Assembly: GCA_016291595.1 (NCBI GenBank) | Contig: JAEEXN010000005.1 | Coordinates: 1 to 64,000, forward strand | Length of the DNA: 64,000 bases | Direction of reading: 5' to 3' | Source: Prevotella sp. | GTDB lineage: Bacteria; Bacteroidota; Bacteroidia; Bacteroidales; Bacteroidaceae | Shown: piece after piece, positions 1 through 10,386 of the stretch | Numbering within the stretch: position 1 is the stretch's first letter | How the letters are laid out: every line of letters starts with the position of its first letter | Position numbers and translations under genes: made by a program | The notes under the pieces: model-generated | Told to the model about the DNA's origin: nothing | The model's input: the letters and a program-made list of their open reading frames with translations, nothing else | Database searches by the model: none

Positions 1-43
1 AATTTCGAAATTTAAAGTTTTTATTTTATCATTTAATTAAGTA

Positions 44-424
44 ATGGCAATAAGAATTGTTGGAGTAGATTTGCCCCAGAATAAGCGTGGCGAAATCGCA
101 TTGACCTATATCTATGGTATTGGTCGAAGTAGTTCAGCAAAGATATTGGACAAGGCCGGCGTGAGCCGTGAACTTAAGGTCAACGAATGGACGGATGACC
201 AGGCTGCCAAAATCCGCGAAATTATCGGCGCTGAATTCAAAGTTGAAGGTGATCTCCGCAGTGAGATCCAGATGAATATCAAGCGACTGATGGATATTGG
301 TTGCTATCGTGGTGTTAGACATCGTAATGGTCTTCCCGTACGTGGTCAGAGTACCAAGAACAATGCTCGTACCCGCAAGGGTAAGAAGAAGACTGTTGCT
401 AATAAGAAGAAGGCTACTAAGTAA
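44..424 (+). CDS. rpsM: 30S ribosomal protein S13
   Basis: [35 protein letters not shown]...[25 protein letters not shown] is the S13 signature; canonical order before S11. Confidence 0.98.
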   Translation: MAIRIVGVDLPQNKRGEIALTYIYGIGRSSSAKILDKAGVSRELKVNEWTDDQAAKIREIIGAEFKVEGDLRSEIQMNIKRLMDIGCYRGVRHRNGLPVRGQSTKNNARTRKGKKKTVANKKKATK

Positions 425-442
425 TTCAGGAGGAAATTAATT

Positions 443-832
443 ATGGCAAAGAAAACAGTCACTTCAAAGAAAAGAAACGTAAAGGTTGACGCTATGGGTC
501 AGCTACACGTTCACAGCTCTTTCAACAACATCATCGTGTCTTTGGCAAACAGCGAGGGTCAGGTAATTTCTTGGTCTTCAGCTGGTAAGATGGGATTCCG
601 TGGTTCTAAGAAGAACACTCCGTACGCTGCCCAGATGGCTGCTGAGGATTGCGCAAAGGTAGCTTATGACCTTGGTCTTCGCAAAGTGAAGGCTTACGTG
701 AAAGGTCCCGGCAACGGCCGTGAGAGTGCTATCCGTGCTATCCACACTGCTGGTATCGAGGTAACCGAGATTATCGACGTTACTCCACTGCCACACAACG
801 GATGTCGTCCCCCGAAGCGTCGTAGAGTGTAA
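443..832 (+). CDS. rpsK: 30S ribosomal protein S11
   Basis: [13 protein letters not shown]...[42 protein letters not shown]. Confidence 0.98.
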   Translation: MAKKTVTSKKRNVKVDAMGQLHVHSSFNNIIVSLANSEGQVISWSSAGKMGFRGSKKNTPYAAQMAAEDCAKVAYDLGLRKVKAYVKGPGNGRESAIRAIHTAGIEVTEIIDVTPLPHNGCRPPKRRRV

Positions 833-833
833 A

Positions 834-870
834 ACTAGTTTTGCTAGTCTTACTAGTCAGACTAGTATTT
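834..870. repeat. 9-bp tandem repeat (CTAGTnnnn x4) in the rpsK-rpsD gap
   Basis: ctagttttg/ctagtctta/ctagtcaga/ctagtattt; CTAGT at 835, 844, 853, 862. Confidence 0.85.
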
Positions 871-901
871 ATAAAAAGATTTTTTATTTTTTATTTGAAT
901 T

Positions 902-1507
902 ATGGCAAGATATATTGGACCGAAATCAAAAATTGCCCGTCGTTTTGGCGAAGCCATCTACGGCCCGGACAAAGTTTTGTCTAGGAGAAACTTCCCTCCT
1001 GGACAGCATGGCAATAACCGTCGTCGCAAGATGTCGGAGTATGGTGTCATGTTGGCAGAGAAGCAGAAAGCTAAATACACCTATGGTGTGCTTGAGCGTC
1101 AGTTCCGTAATATGTTTGAAAAGGCTGCAAAGGCCGAAGGTATCACTGGTGAGGTACTGCTCCAGAACCTTGAGAGTCGTCTCGACAATGTAGTGTTCCG
1201 CCTTGGTATTGCTCCTACCCGCGCAGCTGCCCGCCAGCTCGTTGGTCACAGACATATCGTAGTTGATGGTAAAGTAGTTAACATCCCCTCATTTGCTGTG
1301 AAGCCAGGTATGGTTGTTGGTGTACGCGAGAAGGCTAAGTCTCTCGAGGTTATCGAGAACGCTCTTGCAGGTTTCAACCACAGCAAATATCCGTGGATCG
1401 AATGGGATGAGCAGACAAAGAGCGGTAAGTTCCTTCACAAGCCGGAGCGTGCCGACATCCCTGAGAACATTAAGGAACAGTTAATCGTTGAGTTGTACTC
1501 TAAATAA
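902..1507 (+). CDS. rpsD: 30S ribosomal protein S4
   Basis: [17 protein letters not shown]...; S4 domain [32 protein letters not shown]. Confidence 0.98.
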   Translation: MARYIGPKSKIARRFGEAIYGPDKVLSRRNFPPGQHGNNRRRKMSEYGVMLAEKQKAKYTYGVLERQFRNMFEKAAKAEGITGEVLLQNLESRLDNVVFRLGIAPTRAAARQLVGHRHIVVDGKVVNIPSFAVKPGMVVGVREKAKSLEVIENALAGFNHSKYPWIEWDEQTKSGKFLHKPERADIPENIKEQLIVELYSK

Positions 1508-1519
1508 ATCATTAAATTA

Positions 1520-2512
1520 ATGGCGATATTAGCATTTCAAAAACCTGATAAAGTAGTAATGCTGGAGGCTAACGACCGATTCGGCAAGTTCGAATTCCGT
1601 CCGCTTGAGCCTGGCTTCGGTGTTACCATCGGTAACGCCCTGCGCCGCATTCTCCTTTCATCGCTTGAGGGCTATGCTATCAATACCATCAAGATTGCTG
1701 GTGTTGAGCATGAGTTCTCTTCTGTACCCGGTGTAAAAGAGGATGTTACCAACATTATCTTGAACCTGAAGCAAGTTCGGTTCAAGCAAGTAGTAGAAGA
1801 ATTCGAGAACGAGAAAGTTAGTATTACCGTAGAGAATTCCACCGAATTCAAAGCAGGTGATATCAGTAAGTATCTGACTGGATTTGAAGTGTTAAACCCT
1901 GATTTGGTGATTTGTCATTTAGATGCCAAAGCTTCAATGCAGATTGATCTTACTATCAACAAAGGACGCGGCTATGTGCCCGCAGATGAGAACCGTGAAT
2001 TCTGCACTGATGTCAACGTCATTCCTATCGATTCTATTTACACCCCAATCCGTAACGTCAAATACGCTGTTGAGCCATATCGTGTTGAGCAGAAGACCGA
2101 TTATGACAAACTCGTAGTAGAGGTTTCTACGGATGGTTCCATTCACCCAAAAGACGCACTGAAGGAAGCTGCTAAGATCCTGATCTATCACTTCATGCTG
2201 TTCTCCGACGAGAAGATCACACTCGAGAACAACGACGCAGACAGCAACCAGGAGTTTGATGAGGAAGTACTGCACATGCGCCAGTTGCTGAAGACACGTC
2301 TCGTCGACATGAACCTCTCTGTTCGTGCCCTCAACTGTCTGAAGGCTGCTGATGTGGAGACACTCGGCGACTTGGTACAGTACAACAAGACCGACCTCCT
2401 GAAGTTCCGCAACTTTGGTAAGAAATCGCTTTCAGAGCTTGATGATTTGCTCGAGAGTCTGAATCTGTCGTTTGGAACCGACATTTCAAAGTACAAACTG
2501 GACAAAGAGTAA
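1520..2512 (+). CDS. rpoA: DNA-directed RNA polymerase subunit alpha
   Basis: [29 protein letters not shown]-terminal alpha[25 protein letters not shown]. Confidence 0.98.
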   Translation: MAILAFQKPDKVVMLEANDRFGKFEFRPLEPGFGVTIGNALRRILLSSLEGYAINTIKIAGVEHEFSSVPGVKEDVTNIILNLKQVRFKQVVEEFENEKVSITVENSTEFKAGDISKYLTGFEVLNPDLVICHLDAKASMQIDLTINKGRGYVPADENREFCTDVNVIPIDSIYTPIRNVKYAVEPYRVEQKTDYDKLVVEVSTDGSIHPKDALKEAAKILIYHFMLFSDEKITLENNDADSNQEFDEEVLHMRQLLKTRLVDMNLSVRALNCLKAADVETLGDLVQYNKTDLLKFRNFGKKSLSELDDLLESLNLSFGTDISKYKLDKE

Positions 2513-2546
2513 TTGAGCATTTGTCCGCTTAAACAAAAAACAAAAA

Positions 2547-3032
2547 ATGAGACACAATAAGAAATTCAACCATCTGGGTCGTACTGCAGATCATCGCAAT
2601 GCCATGCTCGCTAACATGACCATTTCGCTGATTATGCACAAAAGAATCACTACGACCCTCGCAAAGGCCAAGGCACTGAAGAAGTATGCCGAGCCGCTGA
2701 TTACCCGTGCTAAGGACGATAGCACCAACTCTCGCCGCGTAGTGTTCAGCTACCTGCAGAACAAAGAGGCTCTGAAAGAACTCTTCGGTATTGTAGCCGA
2801 GAAGATTGGCGACCGTCCGGGTGGATACACACGTATCATCAAGCTGGGTGCACGTCAGGGTGACGGTGCCGATATGGCATTCATCGAGCTCGTTGACTTC
2901 GACGAGAACATGGCCAAGACTCCGAAGGCTGCTGCCAAGCGTACTCGCCGTGGTGGTGGTAAGAAGAAGGCTGCCGAGGCTGAGGCTCCTGCAGAGCAGG
3001 CTCCTGTTGCTGAGGAAGCAAAGGCTGAATAA
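2547..3032 (+). CDS. rplQ: 50S ribosomal protein L17 with A/E/K-rich C-terminal extension
   Basis: [24 protein letters not shown]...; follows rpoA. Confidence 0.97.
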   Translation: MRHNKKFNHLGRTADHRNAMLANMTISLIMHKRITTTLAKAKALKKYAEPLITRAKDDSTNSRRVVFSYLQNKEALKELFGIVAEKIGDRPGGYTRIIKLGARQGDGADMAFIELVDFDENMAKTPKAAAKRTRRGGGKKKAAEAEAPAEQAPVAEEAKAE

Positions 3033-3055
3033 AAAGATTTCATTAATAATGATAG

Positions 3056-3094
3056 AAAAAGGACGATGCAGTGATTTGCATCGTCCTTTTTTTT
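3056..3094 (+). terminator. Rho-independent terminator of the ribosomal operon
   Basis: aaaaaGGACGATGCA-gtgatt-TGCATCGTCCtttttttt. Confidence 0.92.
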
Positions 3095-3174
3095 AATGTG
3101 ATATTTTTTAATAGGATTAAAATATATCATGGTTGTTGTCAGGATATAGATATAGAAAACCCTGATACATTTGC

Positions 3175-4362
3175 TCACTCCCTCACGACGAGTTTATACT
3201 CAGCTCCCTTGCCCGTCCGTCTATGTGCATAGCCCATCGACAACAGGGTGCAGCCCAGCCTTTGGGGAGCCGATTTGGCTGATAGCAGCTCGGGATAGTG
3301 AGGGAGCAGCACAGTCACTGCCTGACTCAGTGGCATCCATGGCGCGTCGGCACACTCTTCAGCGGGCCGTAGCGCACACCTCACCAACTCTTCGTATGTG
3401 CTGATGCGACGGAAAGGCTCGTTGGCCCTCATCAATCGCTGCTCTTCCTTTTTTGTAAACCAATAGCGGTACTGCTTTTCCCGCAGCTCATTCAGCAATT
3501 GGGCATATACTTGAGCGTGGTTCACCTTCAAATGGTTGTTCACCTGGTCGGCTCGCACGCAGATAAAACGACGCGAGCCCGTAGGGTCAGTCAATGGCCG
3601 CTCACAGTTGGTTGTGGCGATGAACGAGGCATAGCGTTTCCGCTGCTCCATGACCTTGCCAAAGGGCGGTCGCATTTTCACGTCGTGCTTTGTCAGCAAG
3701 TATTTCAGCAAAGGTTGCAGAGAGCGGCTGGTCGAGTCAAACTCGTCGATATTGATCAGTGCAAAGCCCGACAAAGCCAGGTTGATGTCGTTCTCGTTGC
3801 GCAGGTTGATACGGTCATTGTAGTAAGTCTGCAGTCTCTCGGGCAACAGCCGTCGGCAAAAAGTGGTCTTGCCCGAGCCTTGGACACCCACTAATACGGG
3901 CACTATGCCGTTGCCGTGCTCGCCGTCCATTTGCAGCCATGCCGCAACCATGGCCAGCATCCATCTGTGAAAGTCAACGGGCCAATGCTTGTTGGCTGTT
4001 CTGATGCGGCGAGCCAGCCGTTCCACACGTTCGCGACCGTCCCAGCGTGGCAGACTCTCCAGATAGTCTCTCAGCGGTTCATAGTCGGCGACGAGTGTGC
4101 TGTTCACGTATCGTCTCACGTCCTTGTCCCATGCTCCTATGCCAGCCCTCAACGCCATGAGCGTCATAGCGTTTTGTTGTCGCTGGCTGAGTGGATAGAA
4201 AGCGTTGTTTTCGCTTCTGTTTTCCCTAAACTCTACCACACCCGTCATCACGTTGTGGCGAAACTGAAAGTGCTTTCTCAGAAACTCTTCCGTTTGACAG
4301 GCAGCCTGAACACTGTTCTGGACCTGTACCTGTTTTGTTTCTACTTGTTTTGTGTTTTCCAT
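3175..4362 (-). CDS. VirE/VapE-family P-loop ATPase (SF3 helicase-like), orphan
   Basis: Walker A GVQGSGKTTFCRRLLP, Walker B-like FALINIDEFDS, sensor FIATTNCERPLTDPTGSRRFICV. Confidence 0.85.
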   Translation of the reverse strand: MENTKQVETKQVQVQNSVQAACQTEEFLRKHFQFRHNVMTGVVEFRENRSENNAFYPLSQRQQNAMTLMALRAGIGAWDKDVRRYVNSTLVADYEPLRDYLESLPRWDGRERVERLARRIRTANKHWPVDFHRWMLAMVAAWLQMDGEHGNGIVPVLVGVQGSGKTTFCRRLLPERLQTYYNDRINLRNENDINLALSGFALINIDEFDSTSRSLQPLLKYLLTKHDVKMRPPFGKVMEQRKRYASFIATTNCERPLTDPTGSRRFICVRADQVNNHLKVNHAQVYAQLLNELREKQYRYWFTKKEEQRLMRANEPFRRISTYEELVRCALRPAEECADAPWMPLSQAVTVLLPHYPELLSAKSAPQRLGCTLLSMGYAHRRTGKGAEYKLVVRE

Positions 4363-4431
4363 GGTTTAATGATTCATTTATCCTTTTTCTATGAGTGCGG
4401 TTCTCCTTGCCAATGCACTCCCATTCGGCAG

Positions 4432-4439
4432 CAAAGATA
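4432..4439 (-). promoter_or_regulatory. Bacteroidetes -7 element upstream of the VirE-like gene
   Basis: Plus strand caaagata = TATCTTTG on minus; CTTG (a -33-like match) about 20 bp upstream. Confidence 0.55.
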
Positions 4440-4764
4440 GCTGGTTTTGCCGTATCTGCCAAGAAATATATGCATAGACTTAGCGATAGATTGTGCTATA
4501 GACCGTCGCCTGCGTTTCATGAATCGCTTTCCTGTTTGTATGCGTACATAACTTGAAGTGTCGAGATGCTAAATGTGTCACCGATGCTTTCAATTTGCTG
4601 ATTACTAATGTATTAGTCCTGGTGACGGCTACGACTTAAGGTGTCATCATTGGACTTATGCATGCTATCATTTTGAAGCATATAAAGAGTCAGCGCCAAC
4701 TTGCAATTGTCTTTGGCACATTTTGTCATCTCACATTATTCGTTTCATGCTATTTCCTGGCAAC

Positions 4765-4940
4765 TGACCTACTAATTATGTAGCAATTGATTGACTAATT
4801 AAAGTGGAATTAGGCATTAACTACACCTCAATCAGGCATGAATTACACTTTAGTTAGGCATCAATCAGTAGTATAATTAATCGGTTGATTAGCGAATGAT
4901 TGATGCCTAATTAGAGTTTAATATATATACTAATTGCAAA
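4765..4940. repeat. AT-rich degenerate tandem array, 22-bp period, with internal inverted symmetry
   Basis: attAGGCATtaa, atcAGGCATgaa, gttAGGCATcaa start at 4809, 4831, 4853 (exact 22-bp steps); perfect 14-bp inverted repeat TTAGGCATCAATCA (4854-4867) / TGATTGATGCCTAA (4897-4910). Confidence 0.75.
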
Positions 4941-5205
4941 CTCGGGTTCGTGGTTTCTACCATGAGTGACACTTCCATGATGAGCCGTCACCAGCCTCAA
5001 GTCCTTTATGTGCCGGTGTTTCCGGTATTTAGTGACGGGGACTACTTTCTTTGGTCTTGGTGTGCGATGACAGGCATATTAGTCTTGAAAAGCGAACCAA
5101 ATCTGGCAGAGATCACGAATGCAGGAGAGCTATAAAAAACTATTAAAAATTAATAAAAACAAGCGTTTGAGCACAATCGTTATTGTTCATGCGGCAATTT
5201 AATGT

Positions 5206-5213
5206 TATATTTG
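5206..5213 (+). promoter_or_regulatory. -7 element (TATATTTG) upstream of the SpoIIE-family phosphatase
   Basis: tatatttg about 50 bp before the start codon; matches TAnnTTTG. Confidence 0.5.
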
Positions 5214-5261
5214 TCATTGGAAATGCTATAACATCTTCGTTGTTCACTTACGAGATAGCCT

Positions 5262-7226
5262 ATGATAGAGGCTCCGAATTTTGAATATAAATATGATTTG
5301 GCGCTGTGGAAATCGTTTTCTGCCCGTCTGAGTGTTGCCATCCTGATCATTGCGGCAGGCGTGTTTTTGGTGGCATTGCTGACGTATTTGTACTTCTCAG
5401 AGGAGCTGGTGAAAGAAGAAACAGCCATCAAGGCGCGCACAGAGTTGCACGATGCCGTGCTGATGATGCGCTTGCGGGCCACCGAAGCCGAAGCGCGTGG
5501 CGACACGATGGGGGTTGCCGACTATGTGGCGCTGCTGCAGGAGGTGCGGCCCTATCGCCATTCGTTCACGCTGATGGCAGACTCTACGGGGCAGATGGTC
5601 TATGCCGGCGATACTATTATCTGGCAGTCTGACGAGAAAGAGTTGCGTATCATAGGGCGGGCGATGAGCAGTGGCGAGAGTGGCATGCGCGAGGTATTTC
5701 AGGGCGCCAGACTCTCATTGCTCATTTATGAGCCAGTTGGCAAACGCGGACTTGCGGCTGCTGTCGTTTGCTCGCGAACGGATATTCTTTCCAGCTATAA
5801 GGTGTTCATCTTCTATGGTGGAATAGCCTTTCTTGCGGCATTGCTGGTGCTCTTCGGATGCAGTGCTATAGCCATCTATCGAATGGTGAAACCGCTCCAT
5901 CTGTTTGCCGACTCGGCCATGAGCATTGCTGAAGGCAATCTCGATACGCCGCTGCCCGACATTCAGTCGGAGGATGAGTTGTTGCAGCTGCGTAACTCGT
6001 TTGCTTATATGCAGACCTCATTGAAACAATATATAGAGGATCTGAAGGTGACTACCGCCACCAAAGAACACATGGAAAGCGAGCTGACCATTGCCCACGA
6101 CATCCAGATGGGCATGATTACGAAAGATTTTCCACACCGTGACGATGTTGATATTTATGCATCGATGTTACCAGCCCGCGAGGTTGGTGGCGACCTGTAT
6201 GATGTCGTTATCGACGGTGATGAACTCTTTTTCATTGTCGGAGATGTGGCAGGAAAAGGTGTGCCAGCATCACTTTATATGGCAGTGACGCGTACGTTGT
6301 TTCGCAATTTAGCCAGCAACTACCAGTCGCCAGCCAATGTGGTGCGTGAGATCAACCGTGCCATCTTAAGCGGCAACGACCAGGATTTGTTTGTGACGCT
6401 CTTTGCGGGCGTGCTCGACCTGAAGACTCATGTGCTGACTTATTGCAATGCAGCCCAGAATGCTCCCGTACTGGTGTCGCCGACGGGTGAATGCAGTCTG
6501 CTCGAAGTTGAGCCGAACTTGCCTATAGGATTGGTAGACCGCTACACCTACGAGGAACAGCAGATGGCATTCGAGCCCGGCTCAGCTTTGCTGCTTTACA
6601 CCGACGGATTGACTGAGGCCGTCAGCCCGCAGCGTGAGCTTTTCGGTGAAGACCGGTTGTTGGCTTGCATGAGGGGATGTCATTTCGTATCGGCCAGACA
6701 GGTGATAGCCCATCTGCAGCAGGAAGTGACCGAATTCGTTGGTGACCGTGAACAGAGCGATGACCTGACGATGCTCTTCATTCGCCATTTGGAGAGTCAG
6801 CCCGATGAGGCTGGCCTGCGAACAATCGTAATGAAGAACGAGGTGACGGAGGTTGAGCGTCTGCGTACTTTCGTCTCGTCTGTGTGCCGGGAATTGAAGA
6901 TCGACAACAGCATGATGAAAACCATCAACCTGGCTCTGGAGGAAGCTGTGGTGAACGTTATCAACTATGCCTATCCGAAAGGTACCCGCGGGCATGTGGA
7001 GGTGACGGCCCGGGGAGAAGGCAACCGTCTGTTGCTGACCATCATTGACAGTGGCAAACCATTCGACCCCACTCAGGCCGATGTTGCTGACACTACCACC
7101 GACTTGGATAAGCGGGCTGTGGGCGGACTGGGCATTTATCTGGTGCGTAACCTGATGGATGATGTGCGTTACGAGCGTACTGCCGACGGGCATAATGTAT
7201 TGACCCTGGTCAAGAAGATTTCGTAG
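5262..7226 (+). CDS. Membrane SpoIIE-family PP2C phosphatase with HAMP and C-terminal RsbW-like HATPase domain
   Basis: N-terminal TM segments; HAMP-like region; PAREVGGDLYDVVIDGDELFFIVGDVAGKGVPASLYM; GSALLLYTDGLTEA; LALEEAVVNVINYAYP...GGLGIYLVRNLMDDVRYER. Confidence 0.93.
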   Translation: MIEAPNFEYKYDLALWKSFSARLSVAILIIAAGVFLVALLTYLYFSEELVKEETAIKARTELHDAVLMMRLRATEAEARGDTMGVADYVALLQEVRPYRHSFTLMADSTGQMVYAGDTIIWQSDEKELRIIGRAMSSGESGMREVFQGARLSLLIYEPVGKRGLAAAVVCSRTDILSSYKVFIFYGGIAFLAALLVLFGCSAIAIYRMVKPLHLFADSAMSIAEGNLDTPLPDIQSEDELLQLRNSFAYMQTSLKQYIEDLKVTTATKEHMESELTIAHDIQMGMITKDFPHRDDVDIYASMLPAREVGGDLYDVVIDGDELFFIVGDVAGKGVPASLYMAVTRTLFRNLASNYQSPANVVREINRAILSGNDQDLFVTLFAGVLDLKTHVLTYCNAAQNAPVLVSPTGECSLLEVEPNLPIGLVDRYTYEEQQMAFEPGSALLLYTDGLTEAVSPQRELFGEDRLLACMRGCHFVSARQVIAHLQQEVTEFVGDREQSDDLTMLFIRHLESQPDEAGLRTIVMKNEVTEVERLRTFVSSVCRELKIDNSMMKTINLALEEAVVNVINYAYPKGTRGHVEVTARGEGNRLLLTIIDSGKPFDPTQADVADTTTDLDKRAVGGLGIYLVRNLMDDVRYERTADGHNVLTLVKKIS

Positions 7227-7334
7227 CCGCCGGAGACAGTCGATGGCTATACGGCAAAAGCCCTCACGAACGCAGCGTGTGGCTAGCAGTTTCAGGTTGC
7301 TGAGAAAATGAAATACTTAATATAATATGTAGAT

Positions 7335-9134
7335 ATGGAATCAATCGTCTTTTGGGGATTTAACCTCTATGCGTGGATAACTATTGCCACGGTGCTCACC
7401 ATGTTCACCGTGCTGTTGTTCACCAAAATCCGTGCCGATGTGGCTTTCTTGGGAGCCATAGGTGTCTTGTTTGTTACGGGCGTACTTGATGCCAAGGAAG
7501 CTTTTTCGGGGTTCAGTTCTACGTCGGTTGTGGTCATAGGAGTGCTGTTTGTGGTGGTAGCCGGTCTGACCTATACGGGTGTGCTGCAATGGATGGTGAA
7601 ACATCTGCTCGGACAACCAAACAGCTATAGCAAGGCCGTGGTGCGGCTGATGCTGCCTGTGGCTGGATTGAGCTCCTTCCTGAGCAATACTACGGTGGTG
7701 GCATTGTTTGTGGGCATCGTGAAGATGTGGTCTAAAAAGCTTAACATCTCCCCATCGAAACTGCTAATCCCGCTGAGCTATGCCTCGGGATTGGGCGGTA
7801 TCTGTACGCTCATCGGAACGCCTCCCAACCTGATTATCTCAGGCCTTTATGTCGACCTAACCGGTGAGGCGATGAATGTGCTGGCCACCACGCTGCCGGG
7901 TTTGTTCTGTCTGTCGGTGGGTGTACTCTCGATTATTGCCATGCGTCGTCTGTTGCCCGACCGTAAGGCGCCGGAGGCAGCCTTCGAGTCGACCTCCGAC
8001 TATACGGTAGAGTTGCTCATCCCGTCGGAAAACGATCATGTGGGAGAGACTGTAGCCGAGTCGGGTCTGCATCAGGTGAGAGGCGGCAGCCTGATAGAAC
8101 TGGTGCACTTCGATCAGGAGGTTATCTCGCCCGTTGCCGACGATGAGGTGCTGATGGGCGGCGACCGGCTGGTGTATGCAGGTCAGATCGACGAGATTCT
8201 GGATTTGAAAAAAAGTCATGGATTGGTGAATGCAGATCATCACGTGTTCAGTATGAGCGAAGTGGACAACAATCGCCAGTTGCGTACTGCTTATGTGGCG
8301 TTTGGTAGCAGTCTTATCAACACTTGTATTGGCGGCAGTAGTTTTGAGAAAGACAACAACATGACGCTGGTGGCTGTAGCACGTCGTGGCAAGCGCATCG
8401 CTCAGTCGCCTCGTGAGGTTATGCTGCAGGCAGGTGATACGCTGTTGTTCGAGTGCCCTCCGAAACTGAAGGTGAATACCGACAAACTATCATCGGCGCT
8501 GCAGTTCTTCGACTCCAGCGAGTTGCCTAACATCGGCAGGAAAACACTTGTTTCGACATTCATTATGTTGGCCATGGTGGTTCTTTCGGCGCTCAACATC
8601 ATTCCGTTGCTGCAGTGTGCTTTTCTGGCAGCCTTTGCTATGGTGCTGACACGTTGTTGCAGTGTCGAGCAGGCCATGAAGAGCATCAACTGGGAGATAC
8701 TGATGGTGTTTGCAGGGTCTGTAGTGCTCGGGCTGGCCATCCAGAAAACCGGTATTGCCGAGCGGTTGGCTTACGGCATTCTCGATGTCTGTGGCACCAA
8801 TCCCATTGTGGTGATGACTGCCGTGTGCCTGGTAGGAACGTTTATCACCGAGTTTATCAGCAATACGGCAGCAGGAGCCATGTTTTTCCCCATTATGTAT
8901 CAGGCTGCCGAGAAGTTAGGATATGAGCCGTACACCTTCCTCATTGCCCTGATGATCAGCGTCAGTTCGAGCTTTGCCACGCCTATAGGCTCGCCCACGC
9001 ATATGCTGGTCTATGGCCCTGGCGGCTATCGCTTCAGCGATTTCATCAGAATAGGATTCTGGATGAACCTCATCATTCTGGCAGCCAATATCTTTATTAC
9101 GAACATTGTTTATCCTTTAACACCATTACAATAA
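7335..9134 (+). CDS. SLC13-family (DASS-type) permease with two TrkA-C/RCK_C-like domains
   Basis: Multi-TM; ASGLGGICTLIGTPPNLIISGLY; FISNTAAGAMFFPI...FATPIGSPTHMLVYGPGGY; central soluble domains. Confidence 0.92.
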   Translation: MESIVFWGFNLYAWITIATVLTMFTVLLFTKIRADVAFLGAIGVLFVTGVLDAKEAFSGFSSTSVVVIGVLFVVVAGLTYTGVLQWMVKHLLGQPNSYSKAVVRLMLPVAGLSSFLSNTTVVALFVGIVKMWSKKLNISPSKLLIPLSYASGLGGICTLIGTPPNLIISGLYVDLTGEAMNVLATTLPGLFCLSVGVLSIIAMRRLLPDRKAPEAAFESTSDYTVELLIPSENDHVGETVAESGLHQVRGGSLIELVHFDQEVISPVADDEVLMGGDRLVYAGQIDEILDLKKSHGLVNADHHVFSMSEVDNNRQLRTAYVAFGSSLINTCIGGSSFEKDNNMTLVAVARRGKRIAQSPREVMLQAGDTLLFECPPKLKVNTDKLSSALQFFDSSELPNIGRKTLVSTFIMLAMVVLSALNIIPLLQCAFLAAFAMVLTRCCSVEQAMKSINWEILMVFAGSVVLGLAIQKTGIAERLAYGILDVCGTNPIVVMTAVCLVGTFITEFISNTAAGAMFFPIMYQAAEKLGYEPYTFLIALMISVSSSFATPIGSPTHMLVYGPGGYRFSDFIRIGFWMNLIILAANIFITNIVYPLTPLQ

Positions 9135-9135
9135 A

Positions 9136-9438
9136 ATGAAAGTAGACATTCAAGAAGCTAACGGCGTATACACCGGCAAACTGGCGGGATGGCTCGACAC
9201 CAATGAGGCCAAACAGTTTATGAACGACATTCAGCCCCTTTTCGATCATGCTGATCAACAGCTTGTGCTCGACTTCGGCGAACTGGAGTATATCAGCAGT
9301 CTGGGACTTCGTGTCCTGCTTCGGCTGAATAAGGAGAGCGCAGCCAAAGGTGGCCATCTGGTGCTGACGAATATGAACGAGGAAGTTCAGAAGATTTTCA
9401 AGATGACGGGCTTCGTAAAGCTTTTTGACATCAAATAG
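9136..9438 (+). CDS. STAS-domain anti-sigma factor antagonist-like protein (RsbV/SpoIIAA type)
   Basis: LVLDFGELEYISSLGLRVLLRLNKESAAKGGHLVLTNMNEEVQKIFKMTGFVKLFDI; 1-bp gap to the permease gene. Confidence 0.92.
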   Translation: MKVDIQEANGVYTGKLAGWLDTNEAKQFMNDIQPLFDHADQQLVLDFGELEYISSLGLRVLLRLNKESAAKGGHLVLTNMNEEVQKIFKMTGFVKLFDIK

Positions 9439-9522
9439 ATTCATGTCGCATTTTGTAGAATAATGGGGTTTCCCCTATTCGTTTTTCGGGATTTCCCCCT
9501 TGGAGATTTTGAAAGAAATTTC

Positions 9523-9530
9523 TATCTTTG
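9523..9530 (+). promoter_or_regulatory. -7 element (TATCTTTG) upstream of the glycine-zipper lipoprotein
   Basis: tctatctttgcaacg about 28 bp before the ATG. Confidence 0.6.
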
Positions 9531-9557
9531 CAACGTGAACATATAATCTGAACGAAA

Positions 9558-10364
9558 ATGAAGAAGGTTTTTGTATACGCAATTGCAGGCGCGCTGCTGG
9601 TTAGCAGCTGCGGCTCCTATACAGCTAGCGGTGCCTACACAGGCTCAACGCTCGGCTCTATCCTTGGCTCCGCTATTGGCGGATTGAGCGACGGCCCTCG
9701 AGGCAGCGACTTGGGAAGCATCATCGGAATGGCCGGCGGTGCAGTGGTAGGTGCGGCGATAGGCAGTGCGGCCGACAAAGCGCAGGAGCGTAGAATTATG
9801 GAGAAGCGCGAGGAAATACAAGACCGCATGGCTCAGCGAGAGTATCAGAGAAACCAGCGAGATTATCAGGACAACCGTTATGATTACCAATATGATGGTG
9901 TGCAGGGCAGTGGATACGATCCCAACAATGGAGGTGACGACCGCATCGATTTGAACATTGGCAACACTCCTGGTGCAACGGTTGCTCCCGCAGCTCCCTC
10001 AAAGCCATATAGTGGGCGGGGACTGGAGGTCGGCAGAATCCATTTCGTTGATGAAAACCACAACCAGGTGCTTGAGCCCGGAGAGATTGGTCGCATTACC
10101 TTCGAGGTAAGAAACCGCTCTGATAAAACACTATACGATGTTCGTCCTGCTGTGGTCGAAGTGACAGGCAACCGTCAGATATATGTTTCGCCCGCAGCAC
10201 GTGTAGAACAAATCGGTCCTGGAAAAGGCATTCGCTATACAGCTATGATTAAAGGCGGTAACCGACTGAAGAATGGTGAGGCTGTCTTCCATATTGAGGC
10301 TCTGCAAGGAAATGGAAGATTCAGCTCTGGCGTTCAGGAAATTGCCGTTCCTACAAGGCGCTGA
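9558..10364 (+). CDS. Glycine-zipper lipoprotein
   Basis: Lipobox LLVSSCG; GSILGSAIGGL...GSIIGMAGGAVVGAAIGSAAD repeats. Confidence 0.8.
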   Translation: MKKVFVYAIAGALLVSSCGSYTASGAYTGSTLGSILGSAIGGLSDGPRGSDLGSIIGMAGGAVVGAAIGSAADKAQERRIMEKREEIQDRMAQREYQRNQRDYQDNRYDYQYDGVQGSGYDPNNGGDDRIDLNIGNTPGATVAPAAPSKPYSGRGLEVGRIHFVDENHNQVLEPGEIGRITFEVRNRSDKTLYDVRPAVVEVTGNRQIYVSPAARVEQIGPGKGIRYTAMIKGGNRLKNGEAVFHIEALQGNGRFSSGVQEIAVPTRR

Positions 10365-10386
10365 CGACAGAGGGGTGTATTGTGAA

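Noticed and set aside
3916-4440. 174-aa plus-strand ORF
   Set aside because: Antisense to the VirE-like gene and extends through its promoter-like element.
4950-5135. 61-aa plus-strand ORF in the 4.4-5.2 kb gap
   Set aside because: No RBS or promoter support and no recognisable sequence.
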